Below are positions 20,778 through 28,970 of a stretch of 64,000 nucleotides of DNA, piece after piece (the first letter of the stretch is position 1; every line of letters begins with the position of its first letter). The notes beneath the pieces are model-generated. The model worked only from the letters and a program-made list of their open reading frames with translations, ran no database searches and was not told where the DNA came from. Source of the stretch: Novosphingobium sp. KCTC 2891 (GTDB lineage Bacteria > Pseudomonadota > Alphaproteobacteria > Sphingomonadales > Sphingomonadaceae); contig NZ_JAPCZG010000004.1 of NCBI RefSeq assembly GCF_025938155.1, positions 337,943 through 401,942 of the forward strand, read 5' to 3'. A program made the translations under genes and the position numbers.

Positions 20778-21085
20778 CGTTCGGACCTGTCGAAGTGGTG
20801 GATGCGGGCCGGTTCGCCCGCCAGCAGGGTGTAGCTTTCGTAGTAATCGGCACGGCCCCGCGCCTGCACGGCGGCATGGTCCGCCTGCCTGCGCCAGCCG
20901 AGCGCCGCCGCCTCGTCCGCCCATTCGGACAGCGCGATCACTTCGCCGTCGTCGGCAGCGTAGCTCTTGAACGAGAGGAACCCCGGCTGCGCGCGGGCGA
21001 GGTCCTCCATCGCCTGCGCGTCGGCGGCATAGGCGGCGGCGTCGATGTCGGCGCGCTTGCGGTTGCGGAAGACGACGAGGTACAT
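20774..21085 (-). CDS. Antibiotic biosynthesis monooxygenase (ABM) family protein
   Basis: A 103-residue dimeric ferredoxin-like protein: [39 protein letters not shown] and [20 protein letters not shown] match the ABM/heme-degrading-like beta-barrel family. A role in small-molecule oxidation or as a stress protein is possible; nothing narrows it. The frame is open to 21145 but the ATG at 21085 gives the normal N-terminus. It is coupled to the ArsC-like gene by an ATGA overlap and is divergent from aroC. Confidence 0.8.
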   Translation of the reverse strand: MYLVVFRNRKRADIDAAAYAADAQAMEDLARAQPGFLSFKSYAADDGEVIALSEWADEAAALGWRRQADHAAVQARGRADYYESYTLLAGEPARIHHFDRSER

Positions 21086-21156
21086 GGCCGTTCCATACCC
21101 CGGCCGCCGGGGTGGGCAATGGACTTTGTCGCCAAATTGCGACATGGCGCCAGCCC

Positions 21157-22227
21157 ATGAGCCTGAACAGCTTCGGACACGTCTTCCGCTTCACCACCTG
21201 GGGGGAAAGCCACGGCCCCGCTCTGGGCGCCGTCGTCGATGGGTGCCCGCCGGGCCTGCCCATTTCGGAAAGCGTGATCCAGCCTTTCCTCGATGCGCGC
21301 CGCCCCGGCCAGTCGCGCTTCACCACGCAGCGGCAGGAACCCGATCAGGTGAAAATCCTGTCGGGTGTGTTCGAGGGCAAGACCGCCGGCACCCCGATTT
21401 CGCTGATGATCGAGAACGTCGACCAGCGTTCGAAGGACTATGGCGACGTGGCCAAGGCCTATCGCCCCGGCCATGCCGACTATGCCTATGACGCCAAGTA
21501 CGGCTTCCGCGACTATCGCGGCGGCGGACGCTCCTCCGCGCGCGAAACCGCCGCGCGGGTGGCGGCGGGCGGCGTGGCGCGGCTGGTGATTCCCGAAGTG
21601 AAGATCACCGCCTGGGTCAGCGAGATCGGCGGCGACCGGATCGACATGGACCACTTCGACGCGGACGAGATCGGCCGCAACCCGTTCTTCTGCCCCGATT
21701 CGTGGGCGGCGGCACGCTGGGAAAAGATGGTCGACGAAGCCCGCAAGTCCGGCTCCTCGCTCGGCGCGGTGGTCGAATGCGCGGCCGAAGGCGTGCCCGC
21801 CGGCTGGGGCGCGCCGCTCTATGCCAAGCTAGATGCCGAGCTTGCCCACGCAATGATGGGCATCAACGCGGTGAAGGGCGTGGAGATCGGCGACGGCTTT
21901 GCCGCCGCGCGCAACACCGGCGAAGGCAACGCCGACCCCATGCGGCCCGGCAATGACGGCCCGACGTTCCTGGCCAACCACGCGGGCGGGATCGCCGGGG
22001 GCATTTCCACCGGCCAGCCGGTGACGGTGCGCGTGGCGTTCAAGCCGACCAGCTCGATCCTGACGCCCATGCCCACGATCACGCGCGAGGGCGAGGCGAC
22101 CGAGCTGTTCACCAAGGGCCGCCACGATCCCTGCGTCGGCATCCGCGGCGTGCCCGTAGTCGAGGCGATGATGGCGCTGGTTCTGGCCGACCAGAAACTG
22201 CTCCACCGCGCCCAGACCGGCCGCTGA
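21157..22227 (+). CDS. aroC: Chorismate synthase
   Basis: It converts 5-enolpyruvylshikimate 3-phosphate to chorismate, the last shared step of aromatic amino-acid synthesis, and needs reduced FMN. The 356-residue protein shows all three signatures: [20 protein letters not shown] near residue 15, [20 protein letters not shown] near residue 120, and [20 protein letters not shown] near the C-terminus. The start at 21157 ([20 protein letters not shown]) is the family norm. pheA, which uses chorismate-derived prephenate, is elsewhere in the window. Confidence 0.97.
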   Translation: MSLNSFGHVFRFTTWGESHGPALGAVVDGCPPGLPISESVIQPFLDARRPGQSRFTTQRQEPDQVKILSGVFEGKTAGTPISLMIENVDQRSKDYGDVAKAYRPGHADYAYDAKYGFRDYRGGGRSSARETAARVAAGGVARLVIPEVKITAWVSEIGGDRIDMDHFDADEIGRNPFFCPDSWAAARWEKMVDEARKSGSSLGAVVECAAEGVPAGWGAPLYAKLDAELAHAMMGINAVKGVEIGDGFAAARNTGEGNADPMRPGNDGPTFLANHAGGIAGGISTGQPVTVRVAFKPTSSILTPMPTITREGEATELFTKGRHDPCVGIRGVPVVEAMMALVLADQKLLHRAQTGR

Positions 22228-22232
22228 CCTGA

Positions 22233-22262
22233 AGCGCACCTAAACGACACCCAAGGTGCGCT
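22233..22262. terminator. Hairpin between convergent aroC and crotonase genes
   Basis: AGCGCACCT (22233-22241) pairs perfectly with AGGTGCGCT (22254-22262) around a 12-base loop. It starts 6 bases after the aroC stop. No T-run follows on either strand, so termination is likely but of a weak or Rho-assisted kind. Confidence 0.5.
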
Positions 22263-22272
22263 GAAGGGGCTT

Positions 22273-23046
22273 CTAGCGCCCCTTCCACACCGGCGCGCGC
22301 TTCTCGGCAAAGGCGCGCGCGCCCTCGCCCGCGTCCTCGCTCTGGCGCCATGTGGCAAATGCTGGATAGTCCGCCTGGTTGCGCATCGCATCGGCCACGC
22401 CCGGCTCGTCCAGCCCGCGCATCACCGCTTCCTTCGACGCGCGGATCGACAGCGGCGCGCCTTTCAGGATGGCATCGACCCAGCGCTGCGTCGCCGCCGC
22501 CAGATCGCCGTCGGGCACCACTTCGGTCACGAAGCCCAGCCGTTCGCCTTCGGCCGCGCTCACCCGGCGGGAGGCGAGGATCATGCCCATCGCCTGCTTC
22601 AGCCCGATCTGGCGGGCGAGGCGGTGGACGCCGCCGCCCAGCGCTACCGCGCCGACCAGCGGTTCGGGCAGGCCGAAGCTCGCGCTTTCGGCGGCGACGA
22701 TGATGTCGCAGGCCAGCGCCACTTCGAACCCGCCGCCCAGCGCTAGGCCGTTGACCGCCGCGATGAACGGCTTGGGACAATCGAAGCGCTCGATCAGCCC
22801 GGCGTAGCCGTGTGCCGGGTAGCCTTTGTGCCCGTGCTCCACCACCGACTTGAGATCGCTTCCCGCGCAAAAGCCCCGGCCATCGCCGGTCACCACGCAG
22901 ATCCACTGGTCCGGATCGGCGGCAAAGGCGTTGAACGCGGCTTCCAGTTCATCGTGCATTGCCGCGTCGATCGCGTTGAGCACATTCGGCCGCGCCAGCG
23001 TGACGGTGGTGACCGGCCCCGCGCGCTCCACTCTGATCCTGTCCAT
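22273..23046 (-). CDS. Enoyl-CoA hydratase/isomerase (crotonase) family protein
   Basis: A 257-residue crotonase-fold enzyme acting on acyl-CoA. Marks are the oxyanion-hole segment GDGRGFCAGSDLKSVVEHG near residue 60, IAAVNGLALGGGFEVALACD near residue 100, and FGLPEPLVGAVALGGGVHRL containing one acidic residue where hydratases have a catalytic glutamate. The substrate is not clear; enoyl-CoA, carnitinyl-CoA or a terpenoid-type CoA ester would all fit. It stands alone and converges with aroC. Confidence 0.88.
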   Translation of the reverse strand: MDRIRVERAGPVTTVTLARPNVLNAIDAAMHDELEAAFNAFAADPDQWICVVTGDGRGFCAGSDLKSVVEHGHKGYPAHGYAGLIERFDCPKPFIAAVNGLALGGGFEVALACDIIVAAESASFGLPEPLVGAVALGGGVHRLARQIGLKQAMGMILASRRVSAAEGERLGFVTEVVPDGDLAAATQRWVDAILKGAPLSIRASKEAVMRGLDEPGVADAMRNQADYPAFATWRQSEDAGEGARAFAEKRAPVWKGR

Positions 23047-23190
23047 GCGGCATCCCTCGTGCTGTTTGCGCCAAGCCTAGGGACGCATTCCGGCGATGAC
23101 TAGGGCGGGGATGACCGGTCCAGCAACGTTGCCGCCGCCACCTTGCTCCGTTAGTCTCTCTCGCAACAATATTGCGAAGGGACCGGAAAC

Positions 23191-24501
23191 TTGGGCAGGC
23201 GCCTCACCCTCTACATCGTGATCGCCATGGTGCTCGGCATCGTGACGGGCTTCGCGCTCAACCGCGTCTACCCGGCCGGCAGCGAGACGCTGGCGTCGAT
23301 CGCCGACACGCTCAAGCTGATGCCCGAGGTGTTCCTGCACCTGATCAAGATGATCATCGCGCCGCTGATCCTGGCGACGCTGGTGACGGGCATCGCCGGC
23401 ATGGGCGACAGCGCCGCGCTCGGCCGGATCGGCGGGCGGGCGCTGGCGTGGTTCATCACCGCCAGCCTGATCTCGATCGGGCTGGGCCTGCTGCTGGTCA
23501 ACCTGTTCAAGCCGGGCGTGGGCCTGCAGTTCACCGCCGCCGGCCCGGTGGGCGATCTCGCCACGGCCGATTTCACGCTGCGCCACTTCGTGCTGGAGAT
23601 CTTCCCGACCAGCGTGTTCGAGGCGATGGCCAAGAACAACGTTCTGCAAATCCTGGTCTTTTCGCTGTTCGCGGGTGTCGCGCTCTCCGCCATCGGCGAG
23701 AAGGGCGCGCCGCTGGTGCGCGGAGCGGAAGCGCTGGCCACGCTGATGCTGACGATCACCGACTACGTCATGCGCGTCGCGCCGCTGGCGGTGTTCGGCG
23801 CGCTCGCCTCCGTGGTGGCGACCAAGGGCCTGTCGATCATCCTGACCTACGGCGTGTTCGTGTCCGAGTTCTTCTTCGGCCTGACGCTGCTGTGGGTGAT
23901 CCTGTTCGGCCTTGGCGGTATCTTCCTGGGCAAGCGCGTGATCCTGCTGGCACGCTATATCCGCGAGCCGCTGCTGCTGGCCTTCTCCACCGCCAGTTCG
24001 GAAAGCGCCCTGCCCAAGCTGTTCGAGCAGCTCGACCGCTTCGGCGTGCCGCGCCGCATCTCGGGCTTCGTGCTGCCGCTGGGCTATTCGTTCAATCTCG
24101 ATGGCTCGATGATGTACACCAGCTTCGCGACGATGTTCATCGCGCAGGCCTATGACATCCCGCTGTCCGCCGGGCAGCAGATCGCCATGCTGCTGACGCT
24201 GATGGTCACGTCCAAGGGCATCGCCGGCGTTCCGCGCGCGAGCCTTGTGGTCATCGCCGCCACGCTGACCCAGTTCGGCCTGCCGGTGGAAGGCATCGCG
24301 CTGCTGCTGGGGGTGGACACCTTCCTCGACATGGGACGCACCGCGACGAACGTGGTGGGCAACGCCGTGGCGACCTCGGTCATCACCAAGTGGGAGGGGA
24401 TGCTTCAGGTGCCGATGGATCCGGACGCGCCGGAGGCGCTGCCCCCGCACGACACGCCCGAGCATGGGCGGCGCGGGCTGCATCTCGACCCGGAGCAGTA
24501 A
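23191..24501 (+). CDS. Dicarboxylate/amino acid:cation symporter (DAACS family)
   Basis: A 436-residue inner-membrane symporter related to DctA, GltP and GltT, taking up C4-dicarboxylates or acidic amino acids with H+ or Na+. The family marks are LKLMPEVFLHLIKMIIAPLI, the serine-rich re-entrant loop LAFSTASSESALPKLFEQL, the helix-7 segment FNLDGSMMYTSFATMFIAQ, and LLGVDTFLDMGRTATNVVGN. The start is a TTG at 23191, with GAAGGGA about 8 bases upstream; the next ATG would remove part of the first helix. The substrate cannot be assigned. Confidence 0.9.
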   Translation: MGRRLTLYIVIAMVLGIVTGFALNRVYPAGSETLASIADTLKLMPEVFLHLIKMIIAPLILATLVTGIAGMGDSAALGRIGGRALAWFITASLISIGLGLLLVNLFKPGVGLQFTAAGPVGDLATADFTLRHFVLEIFPTSVFEAMAKNNVLQILVFSLFAGVALSAIGEKGAPLVRGAEALATLMLTITDYVMRVAPLAVFGALASVVATKGLSIILTYGVFVSEFFFGLTLLWVILFGLGGIFLGKRVILLARYIREPLLLAFSTASSESALPKLFEQLDRFGVPRRISGFVLPLGYSFNLDGSMMYTSFATMFIAQAYDIPLSAGQQIAMLLTLMVTSKGIAGVPRASLVVIAATLTQFGLPVEGIALLLGVDTFLDMGRTATNVVGNAVATSVITKWEGMLQVPMDPDAPEALPPHDTPEHGRRGLHLDPEQ

Positions 24502-24507
24502 GAGTCC

Positions 24508-24555
24508 GGCGCGGCACGGCGGCGGAGGCAGGGTGCCGCTCCGCCGTGCCGCGCC
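24508..24555. terminator. Perfect 15-bp stem between convergent genes
   Basis: GGCGCGGCACGGCGG (24508-24522) pairs with CCGCCGTGCCGCGCC (24541-24555). The stem begins 7 bases after the symporter stop and ends one base before the stop of the lipoprotein gene, so it can serve both strands. There is no T-run. Confidence 0.6.
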
Positions 24556-24556
24556 G

Positions 24557-24955
24557 CTACTTCACCAGTTCGATCGGCTGGAACTGGCCCAGCCCGCACG
24601 AACCGCGCGAACCGGCCGGGGTGCCGGTCTGGATCACGGTGATGATGTCAGTACTGCACAGCTGCGACTGCGAGGTCGCGTAGGAAAACGCCTGCTCGAA
24701 GCCGAGGCCGCTACACCGGTAGGGCAGCGTGTTGCGATACCACTTGTTGCCCAGCGTGCGGAAATCGATGGTCCAGTCGTCGCGCACGCGGCTTTCGGAA
24801 ATCTGCGCGAGCGGCAGGCAGCTGAGCGCCGCGCCAGTGGGACGCGCCGCGGGTACGTCCTTGCCGTGGCCGTCGTTGCCACGCGTGGTGGTGGGGGCAC
24901 AGGCCGACAGCGCAACAATCGCCGCCGCCGGCACGATGAGACGCAGCACGTTCAT
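24557..24955 (-). CDS. Small lipoprotein, hypothetical
   Basis: A 132-residue protein with a lipoprotein signal: MNVLRLIVPAAAIVALSACA, with lipobox LSAC and cleavage before Cys19 or so. The mature part has ISESRVRDDWTIDFRTLGNK, WYRNTLPYRCSGLGFEQAFS and SQLCSTDIITVIQTG, a pattern like the DUF6491 family of short exported proteins with two extra cysteines that may form a disulfide. The function is unknown. The start at 24955 follows GGAGAG. It converges with the symporter gene across a long stem. Confidence 0.7.
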   Translation of the reverse strand: MNVLRLIVPAAAIVALSACAPTTTRGNDGHGKDVPAARPTGAALSCLPLAQISESRVRDDWTIDFRTLGNKWYRNTLPYRCSGLGFEQAFSYATSQSQLCSTDIITVIQTGTPAGSRGSCGLGQFQPIELVK

Positions 24956-24981
24956 GGCTTGCTCTCCTTCTGGCGCCTGCC

Positions 24982-25668
24982 TTATTTCTTGTTCGGCGCC
25001 CTGGGCGTCTTCACCGGCTCCGGCTTCGCGCCCTTCTGCAATACCTTCGCCTTGTAGCCGCAAAGGTCAACCACCGGGCAGCGCCAGCATTCGGGTGTGC
25101 GTGCCTTGCAGATGTAGCGGCCGTGGAGAATCAACCAGTGGTGCGCGCCGACGCGGAACGGCTGCGGCACCTTCTTTTCCAGCTGCTTCTCGACCGCGAG
25201 CGGGGTCTTGCCCTTGGCCATGCCCGTGCGGTTGCCCACGCGAAAGATGTGCGTATCGACCGCGAAGGTTTCCGCGCCGAACGCGCAGTTGAGCACGACA
25301 TTGGCGGTCTTGCGCCCCACGCCGGGCAGCGCGGTGAGCGCATCGCGGTCCGCCGGCACTTCGCCGCCATGCTCGCGCACGAGGATTTCCGCCATGGCGA
25401 TGACGTTCTTCGCCTTGGAATTGAACAGGCCGATGGTCTTGATGTGCGCCTTCAGGCCTTCCTCGCCCAGTTCCAGCATCTGTGCGGGCGTCTTGACCTC
25501 GGCGAACAGCTTGCGCGTCGCCTTGTTGACGCCGACGTCGGTCGCCTGCGCCGACAGCGTCACCGCCACCAGCAGCTGGTAGACGTTGCCGAATTCCAGT
25601 TCGGTCTGCGGATCGGGGTCGGCCTCGGCCAGCCGCCGGAAGAATTCGAAGACGTCGTCCTTCTTCAA
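24982..25668 (-). CDS. nth: Endonuclease III (DNA glycosylase/AP lyase)
   Basis: It removes oxidised pyrimidines from DNA and nicks abasic sites. The 228-residue protein has the helix-hairpin-helix LPGVGRKTANVVLNCAFG with the catalytic lysine, the catalytic Asp in VDTHIFRVGNRTG, and a [4Fe-4S] cluster in CKARTPECWRCPVVDLC (Cys-x6-Cys-x2-Cys-x5-Cys). The open frame runs back to an ATG at 25722 inside dapB, but the family N-terminus KKDDVFEFFRRLAEADPDP begins at the TTG at 25668, which overlaps the dapB stop (TTGA). I therefore use the TTG start, coupled to dapB. Confidence 0.95.
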   Translation of the reverse strand: MKKDDVFEFFRRLAEADPDPQTELEFGNVYQLLVAVTLSAQATDVGVNKATRKLFAEVKTPAQMLELGEEGLKAHIKTIGLFNSKAKNVIAMAEILVREHGGEVPADRDALTALPGVGRKTANVVLNCAFGAETFAVDTHIFRVGNRTGMAKGKTPLAVEKQLEKKVPQPFRVGAHHWLILHGRYICKARTPECWRCPVVDLCGYKAKVLQKGAKPEPVKTPRAPNKK

Positions 25669-26393
25669 AGGTCGAGCACTTCCGGCATGGTGTAGCGGCC
25701 TTCCGGCCTGCCGATCAGCCATTCCGCTGCGCGAATCGCGCCCCGCGCGAAAATGCCGCGGTTCTCGGCCAGATGCGACAGCGTGAGCCGTTCGTTGTCG
25801 GCCAGGAAATGCACCGAATGGTCACCCGCGACGGTGCCTCCGCGCAAGCTGGCGAAACCGATGGTGCCCGGCACGCGCGCGCCGGTGATGCCGTCGCGGC
25901 CGCGCACGGCCTCGTCCGACAGGTCCGTGCCGCGGCCGCGCGCCGCCGCTTCGCCCAGCAGCAGCGCGGTGCCCGAAGGCGCATCGACCTTCATCCGGTG
26001 GTGCGCCTCGACGATCTCGATGTCCCAGTCATCGCCCAGCCGCGAGGCCGCCTCGCGCACCAGATGCGCAAGCAGCGTGACGCCGAGCGAGGTGTTGCCC
26101 GTCTGGAGTACGGGGATGGAGACGGCGGCCGCATCGACCAGCCAGTGATGGCGTTCCTCAAGCCCCGTGGTGCCCACCACGATCGGCACGCCGGCATGGA
26201 TCGCGGCGTCGAGATTGTGCTCCAGCGCGACCGGCGCGGAGAAATCGACCAGCACGTCGCTGTCCTGCGCCAGCGCCAGAGGATCGCCGCCCTTGTCGAT
26301 ACCGCCGGCATAATCATGCCCTGCGGCCATGATGGCCGCTTCCAGAGCCTGGCCCATCCGGCCCGCGTTGCCGATAATCCCGATACGCGCCAC
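25665..26393 (-). CDS. dapB: 4-hydroxy-tetrahydrodipicolinate reductase
   Basis: It reduces hydroxy-tetrahydrodipicolinate with NAD(P)H in the lysine/diaminopimelate pathway. The 242-residue protein has the nucleotide-binding IGIIGNAGRMGQALEAA at residues 3-19, VVGTTGLEERHHW, the family signature EAHHRMKVDAPSGTALLLGE with the catalytic His and Lys, and ends in YTMPEVLDL. It starts with GTG at 26393, with a near-perfect AGGAGG 5 bases upstream, which decides the start. nth follows with a 4-base overlap. Confidence 0.96.
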   Translation of the reverse strand: MARIGIIGNAGRMGQALEAAIMAAGHDYAGGIDKGGDPLALAQDSDVLVDFSAPVALEHNLDAAIHAGVPIVVGTTGLEERHHWLVDAAAVSIPVLQTGNTSLGVTLLAHLVREAASRLGDDWDIEIVEAHHRMKVDAPSGTALLLGEAAARGRGTDLSDEAVRGRDGITGARVPGTIGFASLRGGTVAGDHSVHFLADNERLTLSHLAENRGIFARGAIRAAEWLIGRPEGRYTMPEVLDL

Positions 26394-26410
26394 AACAACC
26401 TCCTACGGCC

Positions 26411-26502
26411 CCGTCATGCCGAACTTGTTTCGGCATCGCTGGTGCCCCACACCCTTAGCCGTCCTTGCGGCACATTGGACCCCGAAACAAGTTCGGGGCG
26501 AC
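26411..26502. repeat. Dispersed inverted-repeat element between dapB and the sirtuin gene
   Basis: CCGAACTTGTTTCGG (26419-26433) and CCGAAACAAGTTCGG (26482-26496) are perfect reverse complements, 48 bases apart, flanked by CGTCATG and GGCGACGACGG. This layout is like the short interspersed repeats often seen between sphingomonad genes. A single copy is visible here, so its repetitive nature is recalled knowledge and not shown by this window. Confidence 0.6.
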
Positions 26503-26519
26503 GACGGAGAAGCGAACCC

Positions 26520-27227
26520 GTGCACGTGCGCAACATCGTGATCCTGACCGGCGCCGGGGTTTCGGCGGAAAGCGGCATCGACACCTTCCGCGATGCCGGC
26601 GGACTGTGGGAACAGCACCGGGTGGAGGACGTGGCCACGCCCGAAGCTTTCGCGCGCGATCCCGATCTGGTCCACCGCTTCTACGATATGCGCCGCGCCG
26701 CGATCCAGACCAAGCAGCCCAATGCCGCGCACGCCGCGCTGGCCCGGCTGGATCGCGAATGGCCGAAGAAAGCCGGCGGCGAAGTGCTGATCGTGACGCA
26801 GAACGTGGACGACCTGCACGAAAGAGGCGGCGCATTGAACGTGCTGCACATGCACGGCGAGCATCTCACCGCGTGGTGCGCGGCGTGCGATGCGCGGCAC
26901 CGCTGGACCGGCCCCTTGTCGCACCGGCCGCCCTGCCCTGCCTGCGCCGCCCCGGCGCTGCGCCCGGACGTGGTGTGGTTCGGCGAAGTACCCTACCGCA
27001 TGGACGAGATCTTCGCGGCGCTGCGCGAGGCGGACCTGTTCGTTTCCATCGGCACGTCGGGCGCGGTCTATCCCGCCGCCGGTTTCGTGCGCGCGGCGCG
27101 CGATCTGGGCGCGCGGACGCTCGAACTCAATCTGGAGCGCTCGCAGGGATCGGCCTGGTTCGACGAAACGCGGCTGGGCCCGGCGACCGAGATCGTGCCC
27201 GCGTGGGTGGACGAGATGCTGGGCTAG
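26520..27227 (+). CDS. cobB: NAD-dependent deacylase, Sir2 family, class III
   Basis: It removes acyl groups from lysine using NAD+. The 235-residue protein has the NAD-binding ILTGAGVSAESGIDTFRDAG, the catalytic region TQNVDDLHERGG with the acid/base His in LHMHGEH, and a zinc ribbon with CAAC and CPAC. FYDMRRAAI supplies the Tyr-x-x-Arg pair that in class III sirtuins (SIRT5, E. coli CobB) binds succinyl or malonyl groups. I chose the GTG at 26520, with GGAGA 9 bases upstream; a GTG at 26526 is also possible. It begins 18 bases after the inverted-repeat element. Confidence 0.92.
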   Translation: MHVRNIVILTGAGVSAESGIDTFRDAGGLWEQHRVEDVATPEAFARDPDLVHRFYDMRRAAIQTKQPNAAHAALARLDREWPKKAGGEVLIVTQNVDDLHERGGALNVLHMHGEHLTAWCAACDARHRWTGPLSHRPPCPACAAPALRPDVVWFGEVPYRMDEIFAALREADLFVSIGTSGAVYPAAGFVRAARDLGARTLELNLERSQGSAWFDETRLGPATEIVPAWVDEMLG

Positions 27228-27235
27228 ACGAGAGG

Positions 27236-28012
27236 CTAGCCGGCTGACCCGCCGCAGCCCCTGCATTCGGGATCGCGCGCAATCTTCATCGTGCGCAGAG
27301 AGGGCTTCAGCCCGTCGAGGACGTGAAGCTGGCCCCACTGGGGATCGCCCAGCGTGGAGACGCCTTCGAGCAGCACGCGCATCGCCGCCATCGCACCGAA
27401 GGCCCCGACCATGCCGACCATCGCGCCCAGCACGCCCAGATCGGCGCACGTGTCGCAATCCTCGGCATCGAAAGCGTCGCCCACGAAGCAGCGGTAGCAG
27501 GAGTGGCCTTCGCGGTGTCCGGCGAAGTTGGCCACCTGCCCCTGGAACCGTCCGAGCGCCGCACTGGTGAGCGGAATGCCCGCCGCGACGCAGGCATCGG
27601 ACACCGCCAGCCGCGTGGCGAAGTTGTCACAGCCATCGAGCACCACGTCCGCCCCGGCGATCAGCTCGCCCGCGTTATCCCGCGTGACGCGCAGCACATG
27701 GGGCGTGACGGCCAGCGCCGGGTCGAAGCGACGTGCCCAGTCGGCGGCGGCCTCGGCCTTCGAGCGGCCGATGTCGCCCACCGTGTAGATCGTCTGGCGC
27801 TGGAGGTTCGACGCCTCCACCACGTCATCGTCGATCAGCGTCAGCCGGCTGATTCCAGCGCCGGCGAGGTATTGCAGCGCGGGCGAGCCGATGCCGCCCA
27901 TGCCGACCAGCACGACATGCGATTGCACCAGCCGCGCCTGCCCCGCGCCACCAACTTCGGGCAGGACGATGTGGCGGGCGAAACGGTCGATGCGATCGGC
28001 GTCGAGTGTCAT
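27236..28012 (-). CDS. MoeB/ThiF/HesA family adenylyltransferase
   Basis: An E1-like enzyme that adenylates the C-terminal glycine of a ubiquitin-like sulfur carrier (MoaD or ThiS) for molybdopterin or thiamine synthesis. The 258-residue protein has the ATP loop VLVGMGGIGSPALQYLAGAG near residue 30, VLDGCDNFATRLAVSDACV, and zinc cysteines in SCYRCFVGDAFDAEDCDTC and ECRGCGG. The ATG at 28012 (MTLDADRIDRFARHIVLPEV) is the family start. MoeB and ThiF cannot be told apart without the carrier gene, and none is adjacent. It converges with the sirtuin gene. Confidence 0.88.
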   Translation of the reverse strand: MTLDADRIDRFARHIVLPEVGGAGQARLVQSHVVLVGMGGIGSPALQYLAGAGISRLTLIDDDVVEASNLQRQTIYTVGDIGRSKAEAAADWARRFDPALAVTPHVLRVTRDNAGELIAGADVVLDGCDNFATRLAVSDACVAAGIPLTSAALGRFQGQVANFAGHREGHSCYRCFVGDAFDAEDCDTCADLGVLGAMVGMVGAFGAMAAMRVLLEGVSTLGDPQWGQLHVLDGLKPSLRTMKIARDPECRGCGGSAG

Positions 28013-28124
28013 GTCCCGCGCCTTAAAGGCAAAGATCGGCGAAGGCGAGGGCGGCGCGATTGCCCGCGTGACAATCGGCGTGCGCTCGCGCAGGCTGGTC
28101 AAAACAGACCAGAGGGGAACAGGA

Positions 28125-28898
28125 ATGGCTGAACTATCAGGAAGAGTGGCGCTCGTTACCGGCGCTTCGCGCGGGATCGGGGCCGCTACCGCGCGTGCGC
28201 TCGCCGCCGCCGGCGCCAAGGTGGCCGTCACCGACCTTGCCGCGCCCGATGCGCTGGCGGCCGAGATCGGCGGGCTTGCCCGCGCGCAGGACGTGACGAG
28301 CGAGGCCGACTGGGCGGCGACGATGGAATGGCTGCGCGCCGAAGCCGGCGGGCTGGACATCCTCGTCAACAACGCCGGGCTGTTCCTGATGAAGCCGCTG
28401 ATCGAGACCACGCTGGAGGAATGGCAGCGCCTGCACCGCGTGAACGTGGAAGGCGTGTTCCTGGGCACCCGCGCCGCGATCCCGCTGCTTGCCGAGCGTG
28501 CCGCGAAGTGGCCGGGGGGCGCCTCGGTAATCAACCTCTCGTCGATGGCGGGGCTGGTCGGATCGGCCGGGGCGGCGTGCTACAACGCCTCGAAAGGCGC
28601 GGTGCGGCTGTTCACCAAGGGCGCAGCACTGGAACTGGCGCCTTCTCGCATCCGCGTGAACTCGGTCCATCCGGGCGTGATCGAGACGGCGATGGGCGAC
28701 GAAGTGGTCCACGGCCTCTCCGGCCTGACCGGCATGGGCGAGAACGAGGCGCGGTCGGTGGCGAATCAGCTCCACCCGCTGGGTCACATGGGCCAGCCGC
28801 AGAACGTGGCCGATGCGATCGTCTTCCTCGCCTCGGACAAGGCCGCCTTCATGACCGGCAGCGAAGTGGTCGTCGATGGAGGCGCCACCGCGGGCTGA
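28125..28898 (+). CDS. SDR family NAD(P)-dependent oxidoreductase
   Basis: A 257-residue classical short-chain dehydrogenase. The cofactor motif is VTGASRGIGAATARALAAAG, the NNAG motif is ILVNNAGLFLMKPL, and the catalytic tetrad is visible as Asn in HRVNVEGV, Ser in NLSSMAGLVG, and YNASKGAVR (Tyr and Lys). The segment VHPGVIETAMGDEVVHG and the ending MTGSEVVVDGGATAG resemble the bile-acid/cyclohexanol dehydrogenase subgroup. The substrate is not known. An AGGA lies directly before the ATG, with AGAGGGGAAC further upstream. A strong terminator follows. Confidence 0.88.
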   Translation: MAELSGRVALVTGASRGIGAATARALAAAGAKVAVTDLAAPDALAAEIGGLARAQDVTSEADWAATMEWLRAEAGGLDILVNNAGLFLMKPLIETTLEEWQRLHRVNVEGVFLGTRAAIPLLAERAAKWPGGASVINLSSMAGLVGSAGAACYNASKGAVRLFTKGAALELAPSRIRVNSVHPGVIETAMGDEVVHGLSGLTGMGENEARSVANQLHPLGHMGQPQNVADAIVFLASDKAAFMTGSEVVVDGGATAG

Positions 28899-28920
28899 CG
28901 CGCCCGGGGCCGGCTGACGC

Positions 28921-28961
28921 ACGAAGGGGCGCAGGGGTTTGCTGCCCCTGCGCCCCTTCGT
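28921..28961. terminator. Bidirectional terminator between the SDR gene and dnaA
   Basis: A perfect 17-bp stem (28921-28937 with 28945-28961, loop TTTGCTG) separates the convergent genes. Few mispairs and symmetric arms suggest it works for both. Confidence 0.75.
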
Positions 28962-28970
28962 CGTTTCCCG

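Noticed and set aside
23077..24483. A 468-residue minus-strand frame opposite the dicarboxylate symporter
   Set aside because: Arg/Gln/His-rich shadow translation; the plus strand carries clear DAACS motifs.
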